Shown here one piece after another: positions 1 to 7,945 of a stretch of DNA of 12,979 bases (its first letter is position 1; each line of letters opens with the position of its first letter). The position numbers were made by a program, and so were the translations under genes. The notes under the pieces were generated by a model, which was not told the DNA's origin, ran no database searches, and worked only from the letters and a program-made list of their open reading frames with translations. The DNA lies in the NCBI GenBank assembly GCA_021160245.1, contig JAGHCW010000195.1, positions 1 through 12,979 of the forward strand. Reading direction: 5' to 3'. The stretch is from a bacterium (lineage in GTDB: Bacteria > B130-G9).

Positions 1-10
1 CCATTATATC

Positions 11-16
11 AGGAGG
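11..16 (+). promoter_or_regulatory. Ribosome binding site of dnaK
   Basis: A perfect AGGAGG lies 6 nt before the dnaK ATG. It fixes the start codon and fits the high expression expected of this chaperone. Only 22 bp upstream of dnaK are in the window, so neither the promoter nor any HspR operator can be seen. Confidence 0.9.
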
Positions 17-22
17 TGAGTT

Positions 23-1939
23 ATGGGAAAGATCATCGGAATTGACCTCGGCACAACAAATAGCGTTGTCGCCGTTATGGAGGGTGGCGAGCCCGTTGTC
101 ATCGCCAATGCCGAAGGCGGCAGAACCACACCGTCTGTCGTTGCATTCTCTGACAAGGGCGAGCGGCTAGTGGGCCAGATAGCCAAACGTCAGGCCGTAA
201 CGAATCCAGAGAACACCGTGTTCTCGATCAAGAGGTTTATGGGACGTCGATTCGATGAGGTTAGCGAGGAGATGACGATGGTTCCGTACAAAGTCGCCTC
301 GGGACCCAATCAAGATGTTCGAATCGTATCGAGAGGCAAGAAGTATTCCCCGCCCGAGATATCGGCCATGATACTGCAGAAGATGAGGCAGTCGGCTGAG
401 GACTATTTGGGTGAGAAGGTCTCGGACGCGGTTGTAACAGTTCCGGCTTATTTCAACGACAGCCAGCGTCAGGCGACGAAGGATGCGGGTCGTGTTGCGG
501 GTCTGAATGTCAAGAGGATTATCAACGAGCCAACGGCCGCGGCGCTCGCCTATGGGCTCGACAAGAAGAAGGATCAAACAATAGTCGTCTATGATTTCGG
601 TGGCGGGACGTTTGACGTATCGATACTTGAGGTTGGTGAGGGTGTCGTTGAGGTGAAGTCCACAAATGGCGATACACATTTGGGCGGCGACAACCTTGAC
701 CAGAGGGTGATTGACTGGCTTATAGCCGAATTTAAGCGTGACCAGGGGATTGACCTTTCAAAGGACCAGTCGGTATTGCAGCGGCTCAAAGAGGCGGCTG
801 AGAAAGCGAAGATGGAGCTCTCAACGGTGACGGAGACGGACATCAACCTGCCGTTCATAACCGCCGACGCAAGCGGGCCGAAGCACATGAATCTCAAGCT
901 CTCAAGGGCCAAGTTCGAGAGCCTCGTCATTGATCTATTAGAAAAGACCATCGAACCGTGCAAGAAGGCGATTTCGGACGCCGGCATCTCTGCAAATGAG
1001 ATCCACGAGGTGGTTCTTGTTGGCGGTTCGACACGGATTCCGAAGGTTCAGGAGATCGTTAAGGAGCAGTTCGGAAGGGAGCCACACAAAGGCGTCAATC
1101 CGGATGAGGTGGTCGCAGTCGGGGCCGCTATACAGGGCGGCGTTCTTGCAGGAGATGTCAAGGACGTTCTGCTTCTTGACGTTACGCCTCTGTCGCTTGG
1201 TATCGAGACGCTAGGAGGCGTAAGGACAGCTCTAATCGAGCGGAACACAACGATTCCGACGAAGAAGAGCCAGGTATTTTCCACAGCGGCTGACGGGCAG
1301 ACAACAGTTGATATTCACGTCTTGCAGGGCGAACGGCCGATGGCGAGTGACAATCGAACGCTTGGGCGTTTTCAGCTTGTTGGGATTCCCGCAGCGCCAA
1401 GAGGCGTTCCACAGATAGAGGTCACGTTTGACATTGACGCGAACGGCATCGTCAACGTCTCTGCCAAAGACATGGGAACTGGCAAGCAACAGCAGATAAC
1501 CATAACCTCATCCAGCGGAATCAACGAGGATGAGATCAAGAAAATGGTTCGTGACGCTGAGACCCACGCTGACGAGGATAAGGCGAGGCGCGAGAAGGTT
1601 GACCTTAGAAACCAGCTTGACGCGGTGATTTTCCAGACGGAGAAGACGATCAAGGACAACAAGGAGAAGCTCCCGATTGCCGAGGTCAATGAGGCAGAGA
1701 AGGCGATCGAGACGGGGAAGAAGGCGGTAGAATCGGAGGATAGCCAGCGGATTCAATCCTCAATTGATGAGATTACTCAGATATCTCACAAGCTAGCCGA
1801 ATCGCTTTACAAGGACGCGGCGAAGCAGCAGAAGGCTCAGGCAGACCAGCAAGATGGGCCGGGCGCCGGCGATCCGACCGCAGAAAAGGCAAAGGGTGAT
1901 GACAATGTTGTGGATGCGGAATACGAGGAAGTCGACTAG
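23..1939 (+). CDS. dnaK: Chaperone DnaK (Hsp70)
   Basis: ATP-driven Hsp70 chaperone of the cytoplasm that binds exposed hydrophobic peptide segments and cycles with DnaJ and GrpE. At 638 residues it matches the usual bacterial length. The actin-like ATPase lobe holds the phosphate loop GIDLGTTNS (6-14), Lys70 in [11 protein letters not shown], the second phosphate loop DFGGGTFD (191-198) and [10 protein letters not shown] (331-340). The hydrophobic interdomain linker DVLLLDV lies at 381-387, followed by the substrate-binding beta domain and the helical lid. The segment after about residue 75 is of the long, diderm type. The tail is acidic and ends exactly in EEVD. The start is set by AGGAGG 6 nt upstream of the ATG. 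It is the first visible gene of a chaperone operon with dnaJ 70 bp downstream; its promoter is outside the window. The identification is certain from near-full-length similarity to DnaK. Confidence 0.99.
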   Translation: MGKIIGIDLGTTNSVVAVMEGGEPVVIANAEGGRTTPSVVAFSDKGERLVGQIAKRQAVTNPENTVFSIKRFMGRRFDEVSEEMTMVPYKVASGPNQDVRIVSRGKKYSPPEISAMILQKMRQSAEDYLGEKVSDAVVTVPAYFNDSQRQATKDAGRVAGLNVKRIINEPTAAALAYGLDKKKDQTIVVYDFGGGTFDVSILEVGEGVVEVKSTNGDTHLGGDNLDQRVIDWLIAEFKRDQGIDLSKDQSVLQRLKEAAEKAKMELSTVTETDINLPFITADASGPKHMNLKLSRAKFESLVIDLLEKTIEPCKKAISDAGISANEIHEVVLVGGSTRIPKVQEIVKEQFGREPHKGVNPDEVVAVGAAIQGGVLAGDVKDVLLLDVTPLSLGIETLGGVRTALIERNTTIPTKKSQVFSTAADGQTTVDIHVLQGERPMASDNRTLGRFQLVGIPAAPRGVPQIEVTFDIDANGIVNVSAKDMGTGKQQQITITSSSGINEDEIKKMVRDAETHADEDKARREKVDLRNQLDAVIFQTEKTIKDNKEKLPIAEVNEAEKAIETGKKAVESEDSQRIQSSIDEITQISHKLAESLYKDAAKQQKAQADQQDGPGAGDPTAEKAKGDDNVVDAEYEEVD

Positions 1940-2009
1940 AACGGCGCCAGCACGCTTGATGCAATTGCAGTAGGGCAGACTTTGGCGCAATCGTTTTGGA
2001 CATAGGGCG

Positions 2010-3041
2010 ATGAAAAGCTATTATGACATTCTGGGCGTGGACAAGAGCAGCTCGGCAAAACAGATCAAGGCGAGCTATCGCAAACTAGCCCGCAAACTTC
2101 ATCCGGACGTCAATCCGGGTGACAAAAAGGCCGAGGCACAGTTTAAGGAACTATCTGAGGCCTATCGCGTCTTGAGCGATGATAAGTTGCGAAAGCAGTA
2201 CGATGCGATCGGCCATCAGGCCTTTGCTCAGGGATTCACAGGCCAAGGGGCAGGCCCCTCATCGGGAGGATTCGACTTTGGGAACATGAACTTCGACTTC
2301 GGCTCATCTGGCCAATCGGGCAGGCGAGGCGCGGGCTTTGGCAGCTTCCGGGATGTCTTCAATAGTTTCTTCGCCGGGCAGGGCGCTCAGGGACCGCGCC
2401 CCAGGCCACCCGAGCCTGAGAGAGGTCAGGATATCCAATTCCGCATGGAGATCGGCTTTATGGATTCGGTTCGAGGCCGCAAAGCCGTCATCTCCGTGCA
2501 GAGGGAGAAACTGTGCAAAAAATGTGGCGGCAGTGGTAAGCCAGGCCCGCCATGTCGCGCTTGCGGCGGCAGAGGAACGGTTCCAGGTGTCGAGAGAATT
2601 CGGGTAGTTATCCCTGCCGGCGTGGAGAATGGGGGAAAGCTCCGTCTGATCGGCAAGGGCAATGAGGGTCCTGGCGGCGCGGGCGATCTGTACATCGTGT
2701 TCAATGTCATGCCTCATAGTTTCTTCACCAGAAAGGGCCCCAATATATATTGCGAGGCGCCCATTACGGTCCCGGAGGCGGTCTTGGGCGGCAAGATAGA
2801 GGTCCCGACAATTGACGGGCGTGCAAGCATGAGGATACCCCCAGGCACCCAGTCTGGGCAAACGCTGAGGCTCCGAGGTAAAGGGATTCGCGTCGGAAAG
2901 TCCGGCACAAGAGGGGACCAATACGTTACGGTACGTATAGTCGTCCCAAAGACGATGAGCGAGGAGATGAAACGACTAATGCAGGAATACGAAAGGCTGA
3001 ATCCTGAAGATGTGCGCTCCGAGTTGGCCAGTGCCAAATAA
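2010..3041 (+). CDS. dnaJ: DnaJ-family co-chaperone with a reduced zinc-binding region
   Basis: Hsp40 partner of DnaK that delivers substrates and stimulates its ATPase. The J domain covers residues 1-70, with HPD at 31-33 after a basic helix II. A Gly/Phe-rich linker follows (about 75-125, with repeated FDFG, GFGSF and FFAG). Two C-terminal beta-sandwich domains follow, including VRIVIPAG-like and IPPGTQSGQTLRLRGKG segments. The cysteine-rich insert is short: only CKKCGGSG (169-176) and CRACGGRG (182-189), five residues apart. Canonical DnaJ has four such motifs binding two zinc ions; this one can hold a single zinc made from the outer pair, motifs 1 and 4. Total length is 343 residues against about 375 for canonical DnaJ. 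The ATG has a weak upstream AGGG. It lies 70 bp after dnaK with no grpE between, and its stop overlaps the ribosome binding site of the next gene. A CbpA-like paralogue is the alternative, but CbpA lacks the cysteines altogether. Confidence 0.93.
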   Translation: MKSYYDILGVDKSSSAKQIKASYRKLARKLHPDVNPGDKKAEAQFKELSEAYRVLSDDKLRKQYDAIGHQAFAQGFTGQGAGPSSGGFDFGNMNFDFGSSGQSGRRGAGFGSFRDVFNSFFAGQGAQGPRPRPPEPERGQDIQFRMEIGFMDSVRGRKAVISVQREKLCKKCGGSGKPGPPCRACGGRGTVPGVERIRVVIPAGVENGGKLRLIGKGNEGPGGAGDLYIVFNVMPHSFFTRKGPNIYCEAPITVPEAVLGGKIEVPTIDGRASMRIPPGTQSGQTLRLRGKGIRVGKSGTRGDQYVTVRIVVPKTMSEEMKRLMQEYERLNPEDVRSELASAK

Positions 3042-3054
3042 AGGTGGTTGATAG

Positions 3055-3432
3055 ATGGTTGATGAACGCAAGGAATACTTCTCGATAGGCGTCGTGGCGC
3101 AGATGCTCGACGTTCATCCGCAGACGTTGAGGCATTATGAGCGAAAAGGTCTCATTCAGCCAAGTCGCACGGACGGGAACACTCGTCTCTATTCGAGGAG
3201 CAACGTCTCTAAGATAGAGATGATCCTTAGGCTAACAACCGATCTTGGCGTGAACCTTGCGGGCATAGAGGTTATCCTGAACATGCGTGACAAGATAGAG
3301 CATCTTGAGGCGGAGCGCAACGACTTGATTCGGGCGGTCTTTGAGGCGCTCTCTGCGGAGTTTGAGGCTGGCCCGAAAGAGGCGCAGAGGGCTTTGGTGA
3401 AGGTCCAGTCGGGCTTTCTCTCGGAATCATAA
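3055..3432 (+). CDS. hspR: HspR-like MerR-family heat-shock repressor
   Basis: Small MerR-type DNA-binding protein of 125 residues. The N-terminal winged helix-turn-helix carries the family core YFSIGVVAQMLDVHPQTLR (8-26), then HYERKGLIQPSRTDGNTRLYS (27-47) and LTTDLGVNLAGIEVIL (60-75). The phrases HPQTLR, RTDGNTRLYS and GVNLAG are typical of HspR rather than of metal-sensing MerR. A dimerising coiled coil follows (about 78-100), then a short tail with no metal-binding cysteines. In Streptomyces, Mycobacterium and Helicobacter, HspR represses the dnaK operon and is helped by DnaK itself. Position directly behind dnaK and dnaJ supports the same feedback here. AGGTGG, 7 nt before the ATG, overlaps the dnaJ stop, so the genes are tightly coupled. 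No inverted repeat of the HAIR type (CTTGAGT-N7-ACTCAAG) was seen inside the window. Confidence 0.9.
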   Translation: MVDERKEYFSIGVVAQMLDVHPQTLRHYERKGLIQPSRTDGNTRLYSRSNVSKIEMILRLTTDLGVNLAGIEVILNMRDKIEHLEAERNDLIRAVFEALSAEFEAGPKEAQRALVKVQSGFLSES

Positions 3433-3450
3433 TCGCCTCGCCGGCAAGCC

Positions 3451-3487
3451 GATCCGACTTGACCATCGATTAAATTGGGGTCGGATC
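3451..3487. repeat. Spaced 8-bp inverted repeat between convergent operons
   Basis: GATCCGAC (3451-3458) and GTCGGATC (3480-3487) are perfect inverted copies separated by 21 bp that contain the palindrome ATCGAT. The repeat sits just after hspR and overlaps the stop codon of the leftward thioredoxin-NHL gene. Position suggests a shared transcription-end structure or RNA-stabilising stem for both converging operons. No T-run follows the stem on either strand, so it is not a classical intrinsic terminator. Confidence 0.5.
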
Positions 3488-4937
3488 AATGCGTGTTGAG
3501 GATAGATAAGCGCCCGCTTGCAGGCTCCAAAGATACAATCCGGTGGTTGTTCGTGTCTGTTATGAACAGCATATCATCAACCAGAACCAGACCATTTGGC
3601 TCGCTCAAGAGACCTGACTTGCCATCGCCCAGAACAGTCTCGAGCCTATCTGTGGCGGTATCAAAGCGGCGAATCGCGTGGTTGTATGAGTCGGCGATAT
3701 AGATGCCAGATTCCGACGCGAAGACGCCCAATGGGTGCTGCATCAGCGCCGCCTCTCGGTCGCCATCTTTGTGTCCTGAGTGGAAGAGGCCCTTGCCAAT
3801 GAGCGTCTTGATTTTACCGTCTTGAAGCACGCGCAAAGAGCTGGTCTCCGAATCGACGAAGTACAGCTTGCCCTGATGCGCGCTAAGGCCGCTGGGCTGG
3901 GAGAGCGAGTTTCCGGGATATGAACCATCATCAATTGATTCCCGGCCATCCCCCGCGAGGACATCCAACGTTCCGCCGCTGATATGATATACCCAAATCT
4001 GATGCGTTCCCGCCATGGCGATCGCTATATTGTCTCCGCTAGGATAGAGACTGATGTCCCACGGGGAAGAGAGGGCTGTGCTTAGAGCATGAGAATTGAC
4101 GAATGACCCAACATAGCCCTGCTCACCCGTTCCCGCAACCGTCTTCACCTCGCCCTGGCGGAGATCGATCGCCCTAAGCAGATGATTCTCGGTGTCCGCG
4201 ACGAACAGAACGTCATCTCGATAGACTAGTCCCTGCGGAGTATTAAACTGCGCCTCCTCAAAACGGCCGTCTCTATAGCCGGGATCACCGCTCCGGCCGA
4301 CAGAAAGCACGATCTCACCATCGAGGCGCATTCCCACAATGCGGTGGCGCCTAGAATCCGAGACGAAGAGAATCGGGGCGCTGTCAAAAGAATTCACGTG
4401 AATTATCTTGCCCGGGAACCGCAAAACAGAAGGAGGCAGCTTGTCGATCTCAAGGGCAAGCGGTAGTGGGGAGCGGTTCAGGCGGTCGGCGTAGTTTTCC
4501 ACGAGAATTTGTATATCCCGGCGCAGGGCGTCGTAATTCCGCTCGCCAGAGTAGTATCCTGCGATCTTCGCATCCGGGCCTATTAGAACGAATGACGGCC
4601 AAGACGATATCGAGAAGCTACGCCATATTCTTAGATTTGGATCGCTTACGACGATGTGTTCTATTCCGTACCGAGCGATTGCCGCTGAGATGTTTTCTTT
4701 CAGCCTCTCATTCGCGAACTTGGCGGAGTGGACGCCGATTACCGTGAGGCTGTCGCCAAAATCCTCCTCCAGCCGCTTGAGGTCTGGGATCACGTGTATG
4801 CAGTTGATGCAGCAAAATGTCCAGAAATCGAGCAGGATGATTCTGCCCGCAAGGTCGCCGGCCGCGACTGGCCTTTCGGCGTTCAGCCAGACGTTTTGCT
4901 GGGTAATCGCCTTGTGAATGTCGGTTTCTTGAAACAT
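3486..4937 (-). CDS. Thioredoxin-like / NHL beta-propeller protein (NHLRC2-like)
   Basis: Two-domain protein of 483 residues without signal peptide or membrane segment, so probably cytoplasmic. The N-terminal thioredoxin-like fold (about 12-150) has DFWTFCCINCIHVIPDL at 37-53, giving a CxxC pair Cys43/Cys46 plus an extra Cys42, and a cis-proline motif SWPSF (112-116). The rest (about 180-480) is a beta-propeller of NHL repeats, seen in LFVSDSRRHRI (190-200), LFVADTENHLLRAID (244-258), IYIADSYNHAIRRFD (412-426) and LFITDTNNHRIVSLE (457-471). The same order and the unusual CCINC sequence occur in NHLRC2 of animals, whose extra C-terminal beta domain is absent here. A redox role is likely; the substrate is unknown. 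The ATG lies 4 nt after the nfeD stop without a clear Shine-Dalgarno, which points to translational coupling. Confidence 0.88.
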   Translation of the reverse strand: MFQETDIHKAITQQNVWLNAERPVAAGDLAGRIILLDFWTFCCINCIHVIPDLKRLEEDFGDSLTVIGVHSAKFANERLKENISAAIARYGIEHIVVSDPNLRIWRSFSISSWPSFVLIGPDAKIAGYYSGERNYDALRRDIQILVENYADRLNRSPLPLALEIDKLPPSVLRFPGKIIHVNSFDSAPILFVSDSRRHRIVGMRLDGEIVLSVGRSGDPGYRDGRFEEAQFNTPQGLVYRDDVLFVADTENHLLRAIDLRQGEVKTVAGTGEQGYVGSFVNSHALSTALSSPWDISLYPSGDNIAIAMAGTHQIWVYHISGGTLDVLAGDGRESIDDGSYPGNSLSQPSGLSAHQGKLYFVDSETSSLRVLQDGKIKTLIGKGLFHSGHKDGDREAALMQHPLGVFASESGIYIADSYNHAIRRFDTATDRLETVLGDGKSGLLSEPNGLVLVDDMLFITDTNNHRIVSLEPASGRLSILNTH

Positions 4938-4941
4938 TCTA

Positions 4942-6327
4942 TCAGGTGTTTTTTATGACCTTTATATTAAGGCCGTCGATCGAGACGACCTTGACTCTTG
5001 TGCCGAGCTCAAGCGATTCTGAGGAGTTGGCGTTCCAGAGCTCGCCCTCAACGAAGACCTTTCCCTCGACTTGCGGTGAGATGGCGACCTTCACCGTTCC
5101 AACGGCGCCGACAAATCCCTTTTTGCCCATGAATGGTTTTGCGCTCTGAGCTTTAAGAGCCAGAGTTGCGAGGAAAATAAATAATCCGGCCGTAGCGATG
5201 GCGATTGGCAGAATAAGCGTTATAGACACATGGACCCCCGTTTCTGGCTCCTTAATTAGCATCATCGATCCAACGACGAGGCATACGATGCCCCCGACTG
5301 TCAGCATTCCATAGCTGACCACCTTAACCTCCGCGATGAAGAGGCCTATCCCTATTAGAATGAGTATTAGCCCCGCGTAATTGACAGGGAGCATCTGAAG
5401 GGCAAAGAAGGCGGTTATCAGAGAGATTGCCCCGATTACTCCCGGGTATATAGCCCCCGGATGCATTAGCTCGAACATAATGCCATACATCCCGATCATC
5501 AGTAGAATATAGGCGATGTTCGGATTAGCAATCGCGCTCAACGCTTTATCTCGCCAGGTGAGATCAAAGCGCACTGTCAAAGCGCCATTTGTCTTAAGAA
5601 CGACCTTTGAGCCGCTGTCGAGCTTGACACTACGGCCGCTCAATTGCTCCAGAAGGTCACCGAGATCGGATGCTAAAAGATCGATCATATTCTTCTTCAG
5701 CGCCTCAGACGCTGTGATTGAGGCGCTTTTCCTAATAGAATCCTCGGCCCATTCAAGGTTTCGGCCTCTTTTCTCCGCAAGGCTTCTTGTGTAAGCCGCC
5801 AGATCGTTCTCTACCTTGGCGGACATCGTCTCGTCCATTTTCTGGCCTATGTTCACGGGATGCGCGGCTCCCATGTTGGTGCCGGGGCTCATGACTGCTA
5901 CGTGAGCTGCGAGCAGGATAATGCTGCCGGCGGATGCGGCGTGTGCTCCCTGAGGGGCAACGAATACGACGACCGGGACATTGCTTGCGAGTATTCGTTT
6001 TATGATGTCCTTTGTGGCGTCGAGGCCCCCTCCCGGGGTGTCAAGCATGATGATTACACATTCAGCCTGCATCTCATTGGCCTCGTCTATGCCTCGGGAG
6101 ATGAACGATGCTGTAACGGGATTTATGGTATCGGACACGGTGAGCACCAGGACACTCTTAGGTCCCCGCGAGCTAGTCGAGTCAGCTGCATTGATACCGT
6201 CAGATGCGGTAACACTCGTTGTGGAAATGGTTGACTCCGTTGGGGAAGCCACAAGGCCAGCGCCCGCGACCAAGAGGCAACCCAACAAGATCAGAAATAG
6301 TGATACATAGAGCCTTATTCTACGCAA
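4942..6327 (-). CDS. NfeD family membrane-bound serine protease (full-length, ClpP-class)
   Basis: Full-length NfeD protein of 461 residues. A hydrophobic signal peptide (about 4-27) precedes a low-complexity Ser/Thr stretch. A ClpP-fold protease domain follows (about 56-230): LDTPGG (95-100), the nucleophile loop AASAGS with Ser132, and Lys171 in AKVENDLAAYTRSLAEKRGRN. Their spacing fits the Ser-Lys dyad of archaeal homologues. Five membrane segments follow (about 272-391), then a C-terminal OB-fold NfeD domain (401-461). In the archaeal enzyme (Pyrococcus PH1510) the protease cuts the hydrophobic tail of its stomatin partner. Here the next gene is a thioredoxin-NHL gene, not a stomatin. The start is TTG with AGGGG 9 nt upstream; no internal ATG would keep the signal peptide. 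It lies 66 bp after the DUF4139 gene in the same leftward cluster. Confidence 0.93.
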   Translation of the reverse strand: MRRIRLYVSLFLILLGCLLVAGAGLVASPTESTISTTSVTASDGINAADSTSSRGPKSVLVLTVSDTINPVTASFISRGIDEANEMQAECVIIMLDTPGGGLDATKDIIKRILASNVPVVVFVAPQGAHAASAGSIILLAAHVAVMSPGTNMGAAHPVNIGQKMDETMSAKVENDLAAYTRSLAEKRGRNLEWAEDSIRKSASITASEALKKNMIDLLASDLGDLLEQLSGRSVKLDSGSKVVLKTNGALTVRFDLTWRDKALSAIANPNIAYILLMIGMYGIMFELMHPGAIYPGVIGAISLITAFFALQMLPVNYAGLILILIGIGLFIAEVKVVSYGMLTVGGIVCLVVGSMMLIKEPETGVHVSITLILPIAIATAGLFIFLATLALKAQSAKPFMGKKGFVGAVGTVKVAISPQVEGKVFVEGELWNANSSESLELGTRVKVVSIDGLNIKVIKNT

Positions 6328-6393
6328 TGCCCGATTCCCCTAATCTCGTTTCCGTTAGATGATCTCCCGACGCCTCAGTATCGACATTCGACT

Positions 6394-7863
6394 TCACCAT
6401 CGTCGGTTAATCCTGATCATGTACTCGATAATCCTCTCCTCGGAAGGCTGAACCTTGAGATCGAATTTCAGTGTGTTGGCAGCCTTCTTTGAGTATTCTT
6501 CAGTTGCCTCGACTATGTCCCAGTCTCCCGGGATGTTCTGCAAGACCTCGATTGAGACCGTATCTGCCTGGTGGTTGACGATGCTCAGCTGAAATGTCGC
6601 CTCTTCCCGGGCACGACCGGGCGACCTAAACGCCGTGCGTTTTATCTTGCCCATAATGTCGAACGCTTTGCCGATGAATAGCCCGAATTCCTCATCGACC
6701 GGGATGTCCTTGATCTCATCCTCGCCTATGAAGACCAATTGGCCCCCGGAGCGTTTATATACGCTCACCTTGCCTCTTGGTAGGGGCATCCCCAGGCCAG
6801 ACGATTTGGAATTTTTGAGCTCAAGCACGATCCTGGCCTTGTCCTCAAGTTCATCCCTTTGACCTGCGTGGTAGGGCCATTCGAAGATATAATTCTTGGC
6901 TACAACGCAGTCTAGGGCGGCAAAAAGCCTAATACGCTTCTCTTGATCTCTTCCGATTGTTATCGGATGGGCGATGGGGTACTGGTGGTAATCGAAAGCG
7001 GGTTTTGCGACAATCGCATCGTCCTCCATTCCGCCCGCCATACTCATCGTCCGCGCCTCGAATACCGGGCGCTTGGGCTGAGCACGACGCACGGAGCCGG
7101 CGATCACGCTCATCTGGGCGTTCTTGTATTCAGCGCCGCTGTTGTTTCTGACGTTGATCCACCCCTGCAGGGCAATTGAGCGCTCATTCTCACTCACGGT
7201 CGCCGTGTATGAGCCATTCCAGCCCATTCCGCCAGCGAGGTATGAGATCTCGAGGTTGACTTCCCCGCCGTTCTTCGACTCGATGAGGCAGGAAAGAACC
7301 GCTTTCTCCAAGATGCCCTCTGGCAATTTCGGGTAGATAACAGGCCCCTGGTGCCCAACATAAACCTCGCCATCGATGTCGTAGATGCCGGGCGACAGAA
7401 GGCGAGCATTAATTCTGCGGTCTTTCTCAATTAGCACGACATTCTTGCCAATGAACATCTGCGCTAGTTTGTCGTTCGTTATATTCGCCCGCATGTAGTT
7501 CTGCTCTTTTATACGGAATTGGGTGGCGCCTCCACTAGATAGTATCTGAAGTGACGCCGGATCAATCGTCTTCGGCACGTCCTCGATTATCAGCCTTGAC
7601 TTGCCACTTGGGAGAGAGACCCGTCTCGTCTCGGAGACTAGGGCCTGATTCTCATAGACTGTCAGTTTCAGGTCCACTCTATCTTGCGCGGTGGACTTCA
7701 CGTCCGGCGGGATCGGCTCGGAGACTGCGTTTGGGACGCTGCCGAATAAGATTAATAGGAGCATCATTATCGCGAGAAAAAGTGCTTTGCGAAAGGAGCC
7801 ACTCATAGATAGGCGTGTGCGAGATTTGTGGGCGGGCCGCATCAAGGAAGCCTCATTCTTCAT
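6394..7863 (-). CDS. Exported DUF4139 domain protein
   Basis: 489-residue protein with a long basic N-region and one hydrophobic stretch (about 26-42) ending in a signal-peptidase-like site near residue 48, so it is probably exported to the periplasm or outer surface. The mature part starts with a beta-rich segment, VDLKLTVYENQALVSETRRV (63-82), typical of the N-terminus of DUF4139 proteins. The DUF4139 hallmark YLAGGMGWNGSYTATV lies at 208-223. The rest (to 489) is beta-rich and includes LPRGKVSVYKRSGGQLVFIGED (361-382). It lacks the long central coiled coil seen in some family members, and no catalytic residues can be named. No function is established for the family; cell-envelope roles are inferred. 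The start is ATG 7863, because AGGAGG lies 7 nt before it but only 1-2 nt before the alternative TTG at 7869. Confidence 0.88.
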   Translation of the reverse strand: MKNEASLMRPAHKSRTRLSMSGSFRKALFLAIMMLLLILFGSVPNAVSEPIPPDVKSTAQDRVDLKLTVYENQALVSETRRVSLPSGKSRLIIEDVPKTIDPASLQILSSGGATQFRIKEQNYMRANITNDKLAQMFIGKNVVLIEKDRRINARLLSPGIYDIDGEVYVGHQGPVIYPKLPEGILEKAVLSCLIESKNGGEVNLEISYLAGGMGWNGSYTATVSENERSIALQGWINVRNNSGAEYKNAQMSVIAGSVRRAQPKRPVFEARTMSMAGGMEDDAIVAKPAFDYHQYPIAHPITIGRDQEKRIRLFAALDCVVAKNYIFEWPYHAGQRDELEDKARIVLELKNSKSSGLGMPLPRGKVSVYKRSGGQLVFIGEDEIKDIPVDEEFGLFIGKAFDIMGKIKRTAFRSPGRAREEATFQLSIVNHQADTVSIEVLQNIPGDWDIVEATEEYSKKAANTLKFDLKVQPSEERIIEYMIRINRRW

Positions 7864-7870
7864 TCTCAAT

Positions 7871-7876
7871 CCTCCT
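7871..7876 (-). promoter_or_regulatory. Ribosome binding site deciding the DUF4139 gene start
   Basis: The minus strand reads AGGAGG, then ATTGAGA, then ATG. The 7-nt spacing favours ATG 7863. The in-frame TTG at 7869-7867 would overlap the ribosome footprint too closely to be used. Confidence 0.8.
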
Positions 7877-7945
7877 TAATTTCGGAATTGACCGAAGTCC
7901 ATTCAATACATCATCAAGATCGACAGTACTTGGTGAAGCCTTCTG

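Noticed and set aside
167-679. 170-residue open frame antisense to dnaK
   Set aside because: Fully contained in the conserved ATPase domain of dnaK on the other strand, with low-plausibility protein composition.
1960-1969. Ten-base palindrome TGCAATTGCA between dnaK and dnaJ
   Set aside because: Isolated, AT-centred and without promoter boxes or a T-run around it; too little to call an operator or terminator.
2514-2576. Idea that the short DnaJ zinc region is an assembly deletion
   Set aside because: The reading frame is intact, both remaining motifs are complete and the spacing between them is tidy, which fits a natural two-motif DnaJ better than an error.
2304-2921. 205-residue open frame antisense to dnaJ
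   Set aside because: It lies wholly inside dnaJ, has no ribosome site worth naming and encodes nothing recognisable; it is a frame shadow of a strongly conserved gene.
5860-6234. 124-residue open frame antisense to nfeD, rich in Cys, His and Tyr
   Set aside because: It mirrors the protease domain of nfeD, and its cysteines come from reverse-reading of conserved Ala/Ser codons. No independent evidence.
7870-7945. Short inverted repeats TTCGG/CCGAA and GACAG/CTGTC between the kinase and DUF4139 genes
   Set aside because: Five-bp stems without T-runs are expected by chance in this length; neither a terminator nor an attenuator can be supported.
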